34,955 nt of DNA, taken from the NCBI RefSeq assembly GCF_019091135.1, contig NZ_JAGXJW010000072.1:1-34955 (forward strand), read 5' to 3'. The notes beneath the pieces were generated by a model. That model was not told the DNA's origin. It saw nothing but the letters and a program-made list of their open reading frames with translations, and searched no databases. Both the position numbers and the translations under genes were made by a program. This document shows positions 23,068-30,296 of this stretch, piece by piece; within the stretch, counting starts at the first letter, position 1, and each line of letters opens with the position of its first letter. The stretch is from Cohnella sp. GbtcB17 (GTDB lineage Bacteria > Bacillota > Bacilli > Paenibacillales > Paenibacillaceae).

Positions 23068-23158
23068 AGGAATAGTAATCGGAAGCTCTTATATTTTGAT
23101 TTGCCCAGTAGCGCTAGTGATTGTATCACGGCGTTATTTTTCGTGCAATCATTTTTTT
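23068..23158 (+). ncRNA. Candidate ~90-nt small RNA (promoter-terminator unit)
   Basis: The promoter at 23033-23061 predicts a start near 23068. A hairpin GATTG-TAT-CACG (23119-23130) with CGTGCAATC (23142-23150), bulge TAT, is followed by ATTTTTTT (23151-23158), the form of an intrinsic terminator. Between them no ORF with a ribosome binding site is seen. This defines a free-standing transcript between the drug exporter and the DUF1330 gene. It could also be a leader left from a lost gene. Confidence 0.4.
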
Positions 23159-23276
23159 CGCATCCAAAAGCGCCCGTAAGCCGACACGCTCCATTCGCGG
23201 TCAGCTTCGACGTCTGCTTCTCTTCTACTCGCCTATTTCCAAGGCCGGCATGGTCGTTGATCCTCTTGAATCTGGC

Positions 23277-23573
23277 TTACTCTTTCGCTACGCCTTCGAC
23301 GATAATGCCCCGGTAAGTACCGCCGTTCAAACGATGCTTGAGCGCATCTTGATAAGCCGGACTGTCGTACCAAGCTCTGGCGTGCTCAATGCTGGGGAAC
23401 TCCAGCACGGCCACCCCCTCCACTTCCGGTCCTTCCAACACTTCTTGTTTGCCGTACATCGCAAGAGGCGTCAGCGGATGACCGGCCAAGCCGGCCGGCG
23501 CTTTAGACGCATAGATGCTTAACTGCTCGATATTCGTCGTTTTTTCTTTCATAAATATGACATAGGCCGGCAC
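23277..23573 (-). CDS. DUF1330-domain protein
   Basis: A 98-residue protein of the small dimeric ferredoxin-like-fold DUF1330 family. It begins MPAYVIFMKEKTTNIEQLSI and carries the family segments EGVAVLEFPSIEHARAWYDSPAYQDALKHR and GIIVEGV. Function in the family is not established. The start is a GTG at 23573; a GAGAGG site lies rather far (about 12 bp). It is downstream of the LysR gene on the same strand with a gap of 123 bp that holds dyads of the ATGAA/TTCAT type. Regulation by the adjacent LysR protein is plausible. Confidence 0.88.
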   Translation of the reverse strand: MPAYVIFMKEKTTNIEQLSIYASKAPAGLAGHPLTPLAMYGKQEVLEGPEVEGVAVLEFPSIEHARAWYDSPAYQDALKHRLNGGTYRGIIVEGVAKE

Positions 23574-23628
23574 GGAACGATCATTCCTCTCCCTTGTTTT
23601 TGCTTCTTCCCCCTACTATAAACAAGGA

Positions 23629-23680
23629 ATGAACCCCTGTATAATTCATAGTTTTAATGTTTTAAATGAAAAAAATTCAT
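23629..23680. promoter_or_regulatory. Candidate LysR-type boxes before the DUF1330 gene
   Basis: ATGAA (23629-23633), exactly 11 bp, TTCAT (23645-23649) fits the T-N11-A LysR box. A second dyad, ATGAA (23666-23670), 5 bp, TTCAT (23676-23680), follows 16 bp later. They lie between the LysR stop and the DUF1330 start. Confidence 0.4.
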
Positions 23681-23696
23681 AAAGAAGCGTGGTTGC

Positions 23697-24572
23697 TTAC
23701 TTGAACTTCTCTTCTACGTAGTTGACGAACTTTTGCGCTGCCGGAGTAAGGAATCGGTTCTTTTTGTATTGCAGCCCTACTTCCCATACCCAGCCTTCAT
23801 CCTCGATCTCGAGCCAGCTTAACCCGGCCAGCTCCAGACCGGCCGTTCTCGGCAGCACGGACACGCCCAGACCGGCCGATACGAACCCCGCTACGGTCTG
23901 TAAATCTTCGGCGTCGTAGGTAGAAGCTAAAGTGAAGTTCGTATGATGGACGCGGGCCAAAAGCGAATCTTTGAGGGAACAGTTATGCTTTAAGCCTACA
24001 AACCGCTCGCCGGTTATCTTTTTCAAACGAATCGTTTTACGCTCAGCAAACGGATGCGCGGCACTTACGACGACGTACAGCGGCATGGCGACGATCGGCA
24101 CCCAGGCAAACGAATCTTCCTCAGGTCTTTCGGATGTAATCATGATGTCCGAATCCCCGCGCTCAGTCTGTTCCAGGATCGCTCCCTTGTCCCCTTGCGA
24201 CAATTGGAAAGTGATCTGGGGATTGGCCTGCTGATATTGCCGGATCAGATGAGGAATCAAATCAACGCCCAATATATTTAAATACGAAAGATGAATGACG
24301 CCCGAGTTCGGATTGGCGCATTGTTCAATCTCCTGTTTGCCGCGCTCTACCTCGTTCAATATGGTCTCCACCCGCTTCGCAAACATCGTGCCGTAACGGT
24401 TAATTTGCAAATTTCTGCCCTTCCGTTCAAACAAAGGCACGCCGAGCTCCGACTCCAGCTTTGAAATCGAGTGACTTAGCGCGGGTTGCGTTACGGATAA
24501 ATGTTCCGCAGCCTTCGTTAAGTGCTCCATACGGGCAACGGTCAAAAAATATTCAAGCTGGGTGAGCTCCAT
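23697..24572 (-). CDS. LysR-family transcriptional regulator
   Basis: A 291-residue LysR regulator. The N-terminal winged helix (about 1-60) reads MELTQLEYFLTVARMEHLTK and on, through AAEHLSVTQPALSHSISKLESELGVPLFER. The C-terminal effector-binding domain (about 90-290) has two periplasmic-binding-like lobes (e.g. GVIHLSYLNILGVDLIPHLIRQYQ and TVAGFVSAGLGVSVLPRTAG). The ATG at 24572 follows GGAGG at 5 bp. It is divergent from the dehydrogenase gene at 24772, the usual arrangement for LysR control of a neighbour, and lies upstream of the DUF1330 gene. The effector is unknown. Confidence 0.92.
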   Translation of the reverse strand: MELTQLEYFLTVARMEHLTKAAEHLSVTQPALSHSISKLESELGVPLFERKGRNLQINRYGTMFAKRVETILNEVERGKQEIEQCANPNSGVIHLSYLNILGVDLIPHLIRQYQQANPQITFQLSQGDKGAILEQTERGDSDIMITSERPEEDSFAWVPIVAMPLYVVVSAAHPFAERKTIRLKKITGERFVGLKHNCSLKDSLLARVHHTNFTLASTYDAEDLQTVAGFVSAGLGVSVLPRTAGLELAGLSWLEIEDEGWVWEVGLQYKKNRFLTPAAQKFVNYVEEKFK

Positions 24573-24650
24573 AAATGCCTCCGCGTCATTTTTGGAGTTA
24601 TCATACCGATTGTGTTTGCACGAAGCAAGCCTCGGGCAATCAGGCTACCG

Positions 24651-24679
24651 AATGATGAACCAAATTAATATAAATCATT
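24651..24679. promoter_or_regulatory. AT-rich divergent control region with a dyad
   Basis: AATGAT (24651-24656), 17 bp, ATCATT (24674-24679) lies between the LysR and dehydrogenase genes. It is followed by very AT-rich sequence with a possible -10 TATACT (24698-24703). A LysR operator is plausible here, but no clear T-N11-A palindrome stands out. Confidence 0.3.
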
Positions 24680-24771
24680 TTAATTATAAATTAGAATTAT
24701 ACTTAAGAGCGGAGTATGCTAGTGCATGGGCTCAAGAAAACGCAATTTAGCTACAAGGAGGATATACAGAT

Positions 24772-25563
24772 ATGCACAAATCATCGTATGAAAATGAGTT
24801 CCAAGGCAAGCGGGCTTTAGTTACCGGAGGGACAAAAGGAATGGGCCTGGCCATTGTAAAGCGGTTGGCCGAAGCCGGGGCCGCGGTGCTTACGACCGCA
24901 CGTGCCATTCCGACGAACGGTGATATTCCCGGCGTCCGTTTCGTTCAGGCCGATATTACAAAGCCCGACGGCACGGCATTGGTTGTGGAAGCCGTCAAGG
25001 AAAAGCTCGGCGGCGTCGACATTTTGATCAACACGGTCGGCGGCTCCTCTACGCCTCCTGGCGGAGCGTTGGCCTTAGCGCATGAAGATTGGCTGGAGGC
25101 GTTAAACTTGAACCTGCTCGGTTCCGTCCGATTGGACAGCGCTTTACTGCCCATGATGGTCGAGCAAGGGAAAGGCGCCATCATTCATATCAGCTCTATT
25201 CAACGAAAATTGCCGTTATACGAAACAACGTTGGCGTACGCCGCATCCAAAGCGGCATTGACGACTTACAGCAAAGGCCTGTCCAAGGAATTCTCGCCAA
25301 AAGGAATTCGCATCAATACGATTGCGCCGGGTTTTATTCAGACGGAAGCGGCGGATCGGATGATCGACCGCATCGCGACGGTCGCCGGCAGCCGCGAAGC
25401 GGCGCTGCAGGAGCTGATGAACTCGCTCGGCGGCATTGCGATCGGCCGTCCCGGACTTCCCGAAGAGGTCGCGGAGCTTGCCGCATTCCTCGTATCCGAT
25501 CGCTCGGCCTCCATTACGGGGAGCGAATTTACGATCGACGGCGGCACTGTACCTACGGTGTGA
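24772..25563 (+). CDS. Short-chain dehydrogenase/reductase (SDR), classical type
   Basis: A 263-residue NAD(P)-dependent oxidoreductase with a Rossmann fold. The cofactor motif is TGGTKGMG (18-25), with D61 in the DITKPDG strand end. The segment INTVGG replaces the usual NNAG. The catalytic Ser lies in IHISSI (141-142), with Y156 and K160 in YAASK. The C-terminus ends SITGSEFTIDGGTVPTV as in typical FabG-like proteins. The ATG has AAGGAGG eight bases upstream. It is divergent from the LysR gene. Directly downstream is the decapitated NTF2-like gene that probably once formed an operon with it. Substrate unknown. Confidence 0.92.
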   Translation: MHKSSYENEFQGKRALVTGGTKGMGLAIVKRLAEAGAAVLTTARAIPTNGDIPGVRFVQADITKPDGTALVVEAVKEKLGGVDILINTVGGSSTPPGGALALAHEDWLEALNLNLLGSVRLDSALLPMMVEQGKGAIIHISSIQRKLPLYETTLAYAASKAALTTYSKGLSKEFSPKGIRINTIAPGFIQTEAADRMIDRIATVAGSREAALQELMNSLGGIAIGRPGLPEEVAELAAFLVSDRSASITGSEFTIDGGTVPTV

Positions 25564-25570
25564 CGGTCTA

Positions 25571-25822
25571 TTTAGTTTATCAATCAAGGAGCGGGAATTC
25601 AAAGGGCTTGAAGCGATTCGCAGCTGGTGCCAATCGGACATCCTGGGCGCCCGCGTTCGTTTTGAACTGATCGACGCCACGAAACAAGACGGCACTTATG
25701 CGGTCATCGCGTCGGTTGACGGCGATTTCGATAAAACGAATCTCCCCAATCCGTTTTTATTGAAGCATAACTTTAAGCTGGCCGGGGGCAAAATTCAAGC
25801 GCTGCAGGTATCCTTGCCTTAA
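25571..25822 (+). pseudogene. 3' fragment of an NTF2/SnoaL-like gene, 5' part lost
   Basis: A frame with no usable start codon encodes about 83 residues that read as the C-terminal part of a SnoaL-like (NTF2-fold) protein: FKGLEAIRSWCQSDILGARV, FELIDATKQDGTYAVIASVDG, then DKTNLPNPFLLKHNFKLAGG and an IQALQVSLP end. The N-terminal half expected for the family (about 40-50 residues) is missing. The fragment begins 7 bp after the dehydrogenase stop in another frame. A deletion fusing the two genes is the simplest explanation. An AAGGAG (25585-25590) exists, but no start codon follows in frame. Confidence 0.7.
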
Positions 25823-25889
25823 AACAGAAATTAGCGCCGCTATGAGCACGTTGCTCGAACTATGACAAAGACAACGGTTGTTCATCCGG

Positions 25890-25933
25890 AACGCTCCTCG
25901 CCTGGCCAATTGAGCCTTGCGGAGAGCGTTTTT
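25890..25933 (+). terminator. Terminator of the dehydrogenase transcript
   Basis: AACGCTC (25890-25896) pairs with GAGCGTT (25924-25930), with inner pairing CGC/GCG. TTTTTGGG follows. It lies 68 bp after the NTF2 fragment. Confidence 0.65.
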
Positions 25934-26017
25934 GGGTTGTCTATCAAAGCCGTTAAACACATTTGTTAAAAAATGATTCATGTTGAGACGTAGATTTGAT
26001 AAGATGTGAAATGGAAA

Positions 26018-26031
26018 TGAGTAATTACTCA
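26018..26031. promoter_or_regulatory. Perfect 14-bp palindrome, likely TetR operator
   Basis: TGAGTAATTACTCA is a perfect inverted repeat 20 bp before the ABC ATPase start and about 30 bp after an AT-rich promoter-like stretch. TetR-family operators are often palindromes of this size, and the third gene of the operon encodes a TetR protein, so autoregulation of the pump operon is the likely role. Confidence 0.6.
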
Positions 26032-26051
26032 CTCGCTGGGAGCGGATCAGA

Positions 26052-26828
26052 ATGAAGACGACCAACCTGTCAACAGCAAGCGTAAAAAAATGGACTGCGC
26101 CCGAGCAAACCGATGCGCTCTCGCTCGATGGCGTATCGCGAAGCTTCGGCGACCGTACGATTTTAAACGGGATCTCGCTGCGTATCCGCCGCGGGGAGCT
26201 GTTCGGCCTGCTTGGTCCTTCCGGCTCCGGCAAGACGGCGCTCATCAAGCTCATCACGGGCATCGACGCCGCGGACGCAGGGCGGGTCGTGGTGCTGGGC
26301 GAGCGCGTTCCTTCGCTGCCGCTGCTCGGCAAGATCGGCTATATGGCGCAGTCGGACGCCTTGTACGGCGAGCTCACTGCCAAGGAAAACTTGATGTTTT
26401 TCGGCGCGATGTTCGAGCTGCGCGGCGCCAGACTCGCCGAGCGTATCAGCGAAGCGCTGTCCACGGTCGGGCTTGCGCAGGAGGCGGGCAAGCTCGTCTC
26501 CCGTTTTTCCGGCGGCATGAAGCGCCGGCTGTCGCTGGCGATCGCGCTGCTTCACGAGCCGGAGCTGCTCATTCTCGACGAGCCGACCGTCGGCATCGAT
26601 CCGGCGCTGCGGGTGTCCATCTGGACGTCGCTGCTCGCGCTGCGCGAGCGGGGCACGACGATCCTTTTGACGACGCATGTCATGGACGAAGCCGAGCGCT
26701 GCGACCGGATCGGTCTCCTTCGGGACGGCTCGCTGACCGCCGTCGGCAGCCCCGCCGACCTGAAGGCGGACACCGGCGCGGCGACGATCGAAGAAGCGTT
26801 TATCCGTCTGGGAGGTGACCGCTCATGA
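26052..26828 (+). CDS. ABC-2 type transporter ATP-binding protein
   Basis: A 258-residue ATPase subunit. Walker A is GPSGSGKT, the Q-loop lies in YMAQSDALY, the signature is FSGGMKRRLS, Walker B is LLILDEPTVGID with the catalytic Glu, and the H-loop is TTHVMDEAE. All key residues are present. It powers the permease encoded next, whose ATG overlaps its stop (ATGA). The ATG at 26052 follows GGGAGCGGATCAGA. Together with the permease and a TetR regulator this looks like a self-regulated drug or lipid efflux operon. Substrate unknown. Confidence 0.92.
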   Translation: MKTTNLSTASVKKWTAPEQTDALSLDGVSRSFGDRTILNGISLRIRRGELFGLLGPSGSGKTALIKLITGIDAADAGRVVVLGERVPSLPLLGKIGYMAQSDALYGELTAKENLMFFGAMFELRGARLAERISEALSTVGLAQEAGKLVSRFSGGMKRRLSLAIALLHEPELLILDEPTVGIDPALRVSIWTSLLALRERGTTILLTTHVMDEAERCDRIGLLRDGSLTAVGSPADLKADTGAATIEEAFIRLGGDRS

Positions 26829-27847
26829 GAATCCGCGCCCTGACCATGCGCATCTACCGGCAATTCATGCGCGACAGACGCACGCTCGCGCTGCTGTTCG
26901 TAGCGCCGCTCTTCATCCTGACGCTCGTCTACTGCATCTTCGGCGGCACGGCCAGCGCGCCGAAGATCGGAACGGTCGGCTTGCCGGACACGACCGCCGG
27001 CGCTTTGCGCGCATCGTCCGCCGTCGTCGTTCCGTACGATTCCGCAGCCGCGGCGCGTTCCGCTCTGGACGACCGCAAGGTGGACGCCGTCCTCGCGGTC
27101 ACGGACGGCAAGCCGGCCCTGCTGCTCGAGGGCAGCGATCCGTCGCGCAGCCGCGCCGTGCTGCTCTCCGTATCGGCCATGCAGCGGACTGCCTCCGCGG
27201 CCTTATTTCAGCCCGAGATCGCCTACCTCCACGGCAAACCCGGCATGTCCTCGTTCGACGCCTTCGGGCCGGTTATGATCGGCTTTTTCTCGTTTTTCTT
27301 TGTCTTCCTCCTGGCGGGCGTCGCTTTTCTGCGCGAACGCACGACGGGCACGATGGAGCGCCTCATGGCGACGCCGATTCGCCGGCACGAGATCGTGCTC
27401 GGGTACTTGGGCGGCTTCGGCTTGTTCGCGATTTTGCAATCGGCGCTTGTCGCTTGCTTCGCGATCTATGCGCTCGGCATGTTCATGACCGGCTCGATCT
27501 GGCTGATCCTGCTCGTCAACCTGCTTTTGACGCTAACGGCGCTCACGCTGGGCACGCTGCTGTCGGCGTTCGCGGGCTCGGAATTTCAGATTATTCAATT
27601 CGTGCCGATCGTCATCGTGCCGCAGGCGTTCTTTTCCGGTTTGTTCCCGCTGGACGGCATGGCGGCCTGGCTTCACAAGCTAACCTACTTGATGCCGCTC
27701 TACTATGGCGGCGACGCCCTGCGAGGCATTATGATCAGAGGCGAGGGCTTCCGCGGAATCGGGATCGACGTTGCCGTTCTGCTCGGCTTCTCTCTTCTGT
27801 TCGCGGCGCTGAACGTCGTCGCCCTGAAGAAGCAGCGGGCCATTTAG
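26825..27847 (+). CDS. ABC-2 type transporter permease
   Basis: A 340-residue membrane subunit. One N-terminal helix (TLALLFVAPLFILTLVYCIF) is followed by an extracytoplasmic segment of about 150 residues. About five C-terminal helices follow (GPVMIGFFSFFFVFLLAGVAFLRERTTGTMERLMATPIRR to the end), the ABC2_membrane layout of NatB- or YhgE-like exporters. The TTGTMERLMATP motif is typical of the family. The start overlaps the ATPase stop by four bases, with GGGAGGTGA upstream, so translation is coupled. It exports an unknown compound. Confidence 0.92.
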   Translation: MRIRALTMRIYRQFMRDRRTLALLFVAPLFILTLVYCIFGGTASAPKIGTVGLPDTTAGALRASSAVVVPYDSAAAARSALDDRKVDAVLAVTDGKPALLLEGSDPSRSRAVLLSVSAMQRTASAALFQPEIAYLHGKPGMSSFDAFGPVMIGFFSFFFVFLLAGVAFLRERTTGTMERLMATPIRRHEIVLGYLGGFGLFAILQSALVACFAIYALGMFMTGSIWLILLVNLLLTLTALTLGTLLSAFAGSEFQIIQFVPIVIVPQAFFSGLFPLDGMAAWLHKLTYLMPLYYGGDALRGIMIRGEGFRGIGIDVAVLLGFSLLFAALNVVALKKQRAI

Positions 27848-27885
27848 CTCTGCGGCGCGGCGTGTGGTACGATAGTCTGGACAGG

Positions 27886-27906
27886 GGCGCCGCCTTAAGC
27901 GGCGCC
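27886..27906 (+). other. GC-rich hairpin in the pump-regulator gap
   Basis: GGCGCCGC (27886-27893) pairs with GCGGCGCC (27899-27906) around CTTAA. No T-run follows, so it is not a normal terminator. It may stabilise the mRNA 3' end of the pump genes or reduce readthrough into the TetR gene. Confidence 0.4.
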
Positions 27907-27941
27907 AAGGCGCTTGATGACAAAGAAGGAGCGACTGCATA

Positions 27942-28616
27942 ATGGAAGCGAATGGCGGACAGGCGGAGCCGTGGATGGAAGAGCTGTTGCGCGAGGGCTC
28001 GCCCGGCGAAGGCCGGCCGGTCAAAACGGAGAAGCAGGCGCGCATCTTGGCCGCCGCGATCGAGGTGTTCGCCGAGAAGGGCTACGCCGGGTCCTCCACG
28101 AGCGAGATCGCGCAGCGCGCGGGCGTCGCGGAAGGAACGATTTTCAGACATTACCGGACCAAAAAGGACCTGCTCGTGTCCATCGTCACGCCGGCCATGA
28201 TGCGGATGATGGCGCCGTTCGTCATTCGCGGATTCGGCGACGTGCTCGATGCCGAGCACGACAGCTTCGAGCTGTTCGTCCGCCGGATGATCGACAACCG
28301 TATCGCGTTTGTCAATCGCAACAAACGTCTGTTTCGCATCGTCGCCCAGGAGCTTCCATTCCATCCCGAGATGCAGGAGCAGTTCAAATCGATCATCCTG
28401 ACGCAGGTACTGTCGCGCTTGACGACCGTCATCGAGAAGTTCCAGCGGTCGGGCCAGATCGCCCCACTGCCCCCGCATACGGTCGCTCGCCTGACGGCGT
28501 CGGCGCTGATCGGCTACGTGCTGCCCCGCATGCTCATGCACGAGTCGCCCGAATGGGACGATGCGGCGGAGCGCGAAGCGACCGTCTCCTTCTTGGTCAA
28601 GGGCTTGTCACCGTAG
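27942..28616 (+). CDS. TetR/AcrR-family repressor
   Basis: A 224-residue repressor. After a polar N-terminal extension of about 25 residues comes the TetR DNA-binding domain (ARILAAAIEVFAEKGYAGSS and TSEIAQRAGVAEGTIFRHYRTKKDLL). The C-terminal helical ligand-binding domain includes FVRRMIDNRIAFVNRNKRLFRIVAQELPF. The ATG at 27942 has AAGGAGCG about 10 bp upstream. Position behind the ABC-2 pump genes and the palindrome at 26018-26031 suggests it represses the operon until a pump substrate binds (inference). Confidence 0.9.
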   Translation: MEANGGQAEPWMEELLREGSPGEGRPVKTEKQARILAAAIEVFAEKGYAGSSTSEIAQRAGVAEGTIFRHYRTKKDLLVSIVTPAMMRMMAPFVIRGFGDVLDAEHDSFELFVRRMIDNRIAFVNRNKRLFRIVAQELPFHPEMQEQFKSIILTQVLSRLTTVIEKFQRSGQIAPLPPHTVARLTASALIGYVLPRMLMHESPEWDDAAEREATVSFLVKGLSP

Positions 28617-28689
28617 TTTAGGCAATGGCCGGCTCGGGTATTTTTAAGGTTGCGGATTCTCCTAATTTGACGGAAAGAAGGGATTCAGC

Positions 28690-29382
28690 TTGATCGTTAC
28701 CTTTCTCGGACATGCCTGCGTAAAGCTCGAACAAGACGGACGTTCGCTTATTATCGATCCTTACCTGACCGGCAACCCGCTGGCGGCCGCCTCCGCGGAC
28801 GACATTCAGGCGGACCACATCCTGCTCACCCACGGCCACCGCGACCATGTCGGCGACACGGTATCGATCGCGAAGCGCACGGGCGCTCAGGTCGTAGGTA
28901 CGCCGGAGCTGGCGACCTTCCTCGGCTGGCAGGGCGTCGACAATACGGTCGGCATGAACATCGGCGGCACGTACGACCTCGGCTACGCGAAGGTTAAGAT
29001 GGTGCAGGCGTTCCACAGCTCCGGCTATACGCTGGACGACGAGCAGCGCATCGTCTATCTCGGGATGCCGACGGGGCTCATCATCACCTGGGGCGGACTT
29101 ACCCTGCTGCACGCGGGCGACACGGGACTGTTCGGCGATATGAAAATGATCGGCGAGCGCAACGACATCGATCTCGCGTTTATCCCGATCGGCGATCACT
29201 TCACGATGGGACCCGAAGATGCGCTGACGGCGGCCGAATGGCTGAAGCCGAAGCAGGTCGTTCCCGTGCACTACGACACCTTCCCGCCGCTCAGGCAGGA
29301 TGCGGCCGCGTATGCGCGCGCGCTTGAACAAAAAGGCATCAAAGGCACCGTGCTCAAGCCAGGCGACCGTCTGGAGCTGTAA
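28690..29382 (+). CDS. ytkL: Metal-dependent hydrolase, UPF0173 (YtkL-like) beta-lactamase fold
   Basis: A 230-residue metallo-beta-lactamase-fold protein. The metal site motif THGHRDHVGD gives H48, H50, D52 and H53. Further ligands are in HAGDTGLFGDM (Asp) and VPVHYDTFP (His). Length and sequence match the UPF0173 family, which includes B. subtilis YtkL; the substrate is unknown. The start is a TTG at 28690 with AAGGGA upstream; the first residues MIVTFLGHACVKLE align with the family start. It is transcribed alone and ends in a bidirectional terminator. Confidence 0.9.
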   Translation: MIVTFLGHACVKLEQDGRSLIIDPYLTGNPLAAASADDIQADHILLTHGHRDHVGDTVSIAKRTGAQVVGTPELATFLGWQGVDNTVGMNIGGTYDLGYAKVKMVQAFHSSGYTLDDEQRIVYLGMPTGLIITWGGLTLLHAGDTGLFGDMKMIGERNDIDLAFIPIGDHFTMGPEDALTAAEWLKPKQVVPVHYDTFPPLRQDAAAYARALEQKGIKGTVLKPGDRLEL

Positions 29383-29399
29383 GCGCGGCGCGTACGGCG

Positions 29400-29452
29400 A
29401 AAAGAGACCCACATCCTCTGCACGAATCGCGCGGAGGTCGCGGGTCTCTTTT
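29400..29452. terminator. Bidirectional terminator between convergent genes
   Basis: AAAAGAGACCC (29400-29410) pairs with GGGTCTCTTTT (29442-29452). An inner CCTC/GAGG stem lies in the long loop. T-runs flank it on both strands, so it can end both the hydrolase (plus) and YuiD-like (minus) transcripts. Confidence 0.85.
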
Positions 29453-29466
29453 TGTAGCGACAAAGG

Positions 29467-29919
29467 TCAAGCATAAAACAAATAGTAGACGGCCACGCCG
29501 ATGCCGATGCCCCACAGCGCGCCGGCGAACACCTCGATCGGCCGATGGCCGAGCAGCTCCTTCAGCTCCTTGACCGGATGCAGCTCGCCGTGCAGATCGG
29601 GCATTTTGCGCAAAAACCGGTTCAGCACGGATGCCTGCAAGCCTGCATGCCGTCTGACGCCGGCTGCGTCGAACATAATGATCATCCCGACGACGGCCGC
29701 AACGGCGAACGCAGCCGAATCGAGTCCGCCCTCGATGCCGAACGCGGTCGCAAGCCCCGCCATGGCGGCGGAGTGCGAGCTCGGCATGCCGCCTGTGCTG
29801 AAGGCCATGCCGCCCTGCCAGGAGCGTCTGCCGACGAACTGGATCGGCACCTTGACGGCCTGCGCCGACAGAATGGAGACGATCGCGGCGACGAGCGGAA
29901 AATTGGCGAATATGGACAT
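29467..29919 (-). CDS. yuiD: YuiD-like membrane protein (divergent PAP2 / DUF212)
   Basis: A 150-residue membrane protein with about four helices. The conserved GGMPSSHSA segment resembles the PAP2 phosphatase motif, and the DUF212 pattern continues with GIEGGLDSAAFAVAAVVGMIIMFDAAGVRR and HTP-like HGELHPVKELKELLGHRPIEV. Bacterial and plant members are annotated as acid phosphatase/vanadium-dependent haloperoxidase-related; activity is not established. The ATG at 29919 follows GGGAGACC at about 10 bp. A TATAAT on the minus strand at 29987-29982 may be its -10. Confidence 0.9.
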   Translation of the reverse strand: MSIFANFPLVAAIVSILSAQAVKVPIQFVGRRSWQGGMAFSTGGMPSSHSAAMAGLATAFGIEGGLDSAAFAVAAVVGMIIMFDAAGVRRHAGLQASVLNRFLRKMPDLHGELHPVKELKELLGHRPIEVFAGALWGIGIGVAVYYLFYA

Positions 29920-30027
29920 AACGGCGGTCTCCCTTCTCCCGAGTGGGCGCTACCGATCCTGCGGCGGCAGCCAATAGAGCTATTATAGCTTATTACACCC
30001 GAGAGCGGACATTCGATTCGCCGGCTG

Positions 30028-30222
30028 TCAGCGGGGCTTCGACTTCACCTTTTTTACGAGCGCGGGCAAATGCTTCATCGTGCGGAGCATGTCACCTTTG
30101 CACATCGGGCACTTCTGTTCTTCGGTGGCGAATTCCTCGCGCACCCATGCCTTGCAGTCCGGACTTTTACACTTCCAAATTTTCGTCAAAAACAGCTTGC
30201 CGCCTTCTTCTTGCGATGCCAA
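30028..30222 (-). CDS. ydjO: YdjO-like zinc-ribbon protein (cold-inducible family)
   Basis: A 64-residue protein. The core reads KIWKCKSPDCKAWVREEF and KCPMCKGDMLRTMKHLPALV. Two cysteine pairs (CKSPDC and CPMC) form a probable zinc ribbon as in B. subtilis YdjO. The function of the family is not known; it is described as cold-inducible. The start is a TTG at 30222 with GGAAGG 9 bp upstream; a TTG at 30243 has no site. Promoter at 30268-30296. Confidence 0.82.
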   Translation of the reverse strand: MASQEEGGKLFLTKIWKCKSPDCKAWVREEFATEEQKCPMCKGDMLRTMKHLPALVKKVKSKPR

Positions 30223-30267
30223 TCTCGAATGCCTTCCTTTCAAAACCGGTTTAAAGTCAACTGACCT

Positions 30268-30296
30268 AATATAGGCCGTTCTGCCACAAGAGTCAA
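30268..30296 (-). promoter_or_regulatory. SigA-type promoter of the YdjO-like gene
   Basis: On the minus strand TTGACT (30296-30291), 17 bp, TATATT (30273-30268). The -35 overlaps the stop codon of the ABC exporter gene. It lies about 46 bp upstream of the TTG start. Confidence 0.75.

Noticed and set aside
23121..23522. Plus-strand frame of 133 codons after the orphan promoter
   Set aside because: It starts within the terminator-like hairpin, has no ribosome binding site and runs antisense to the DUF1330 gene.
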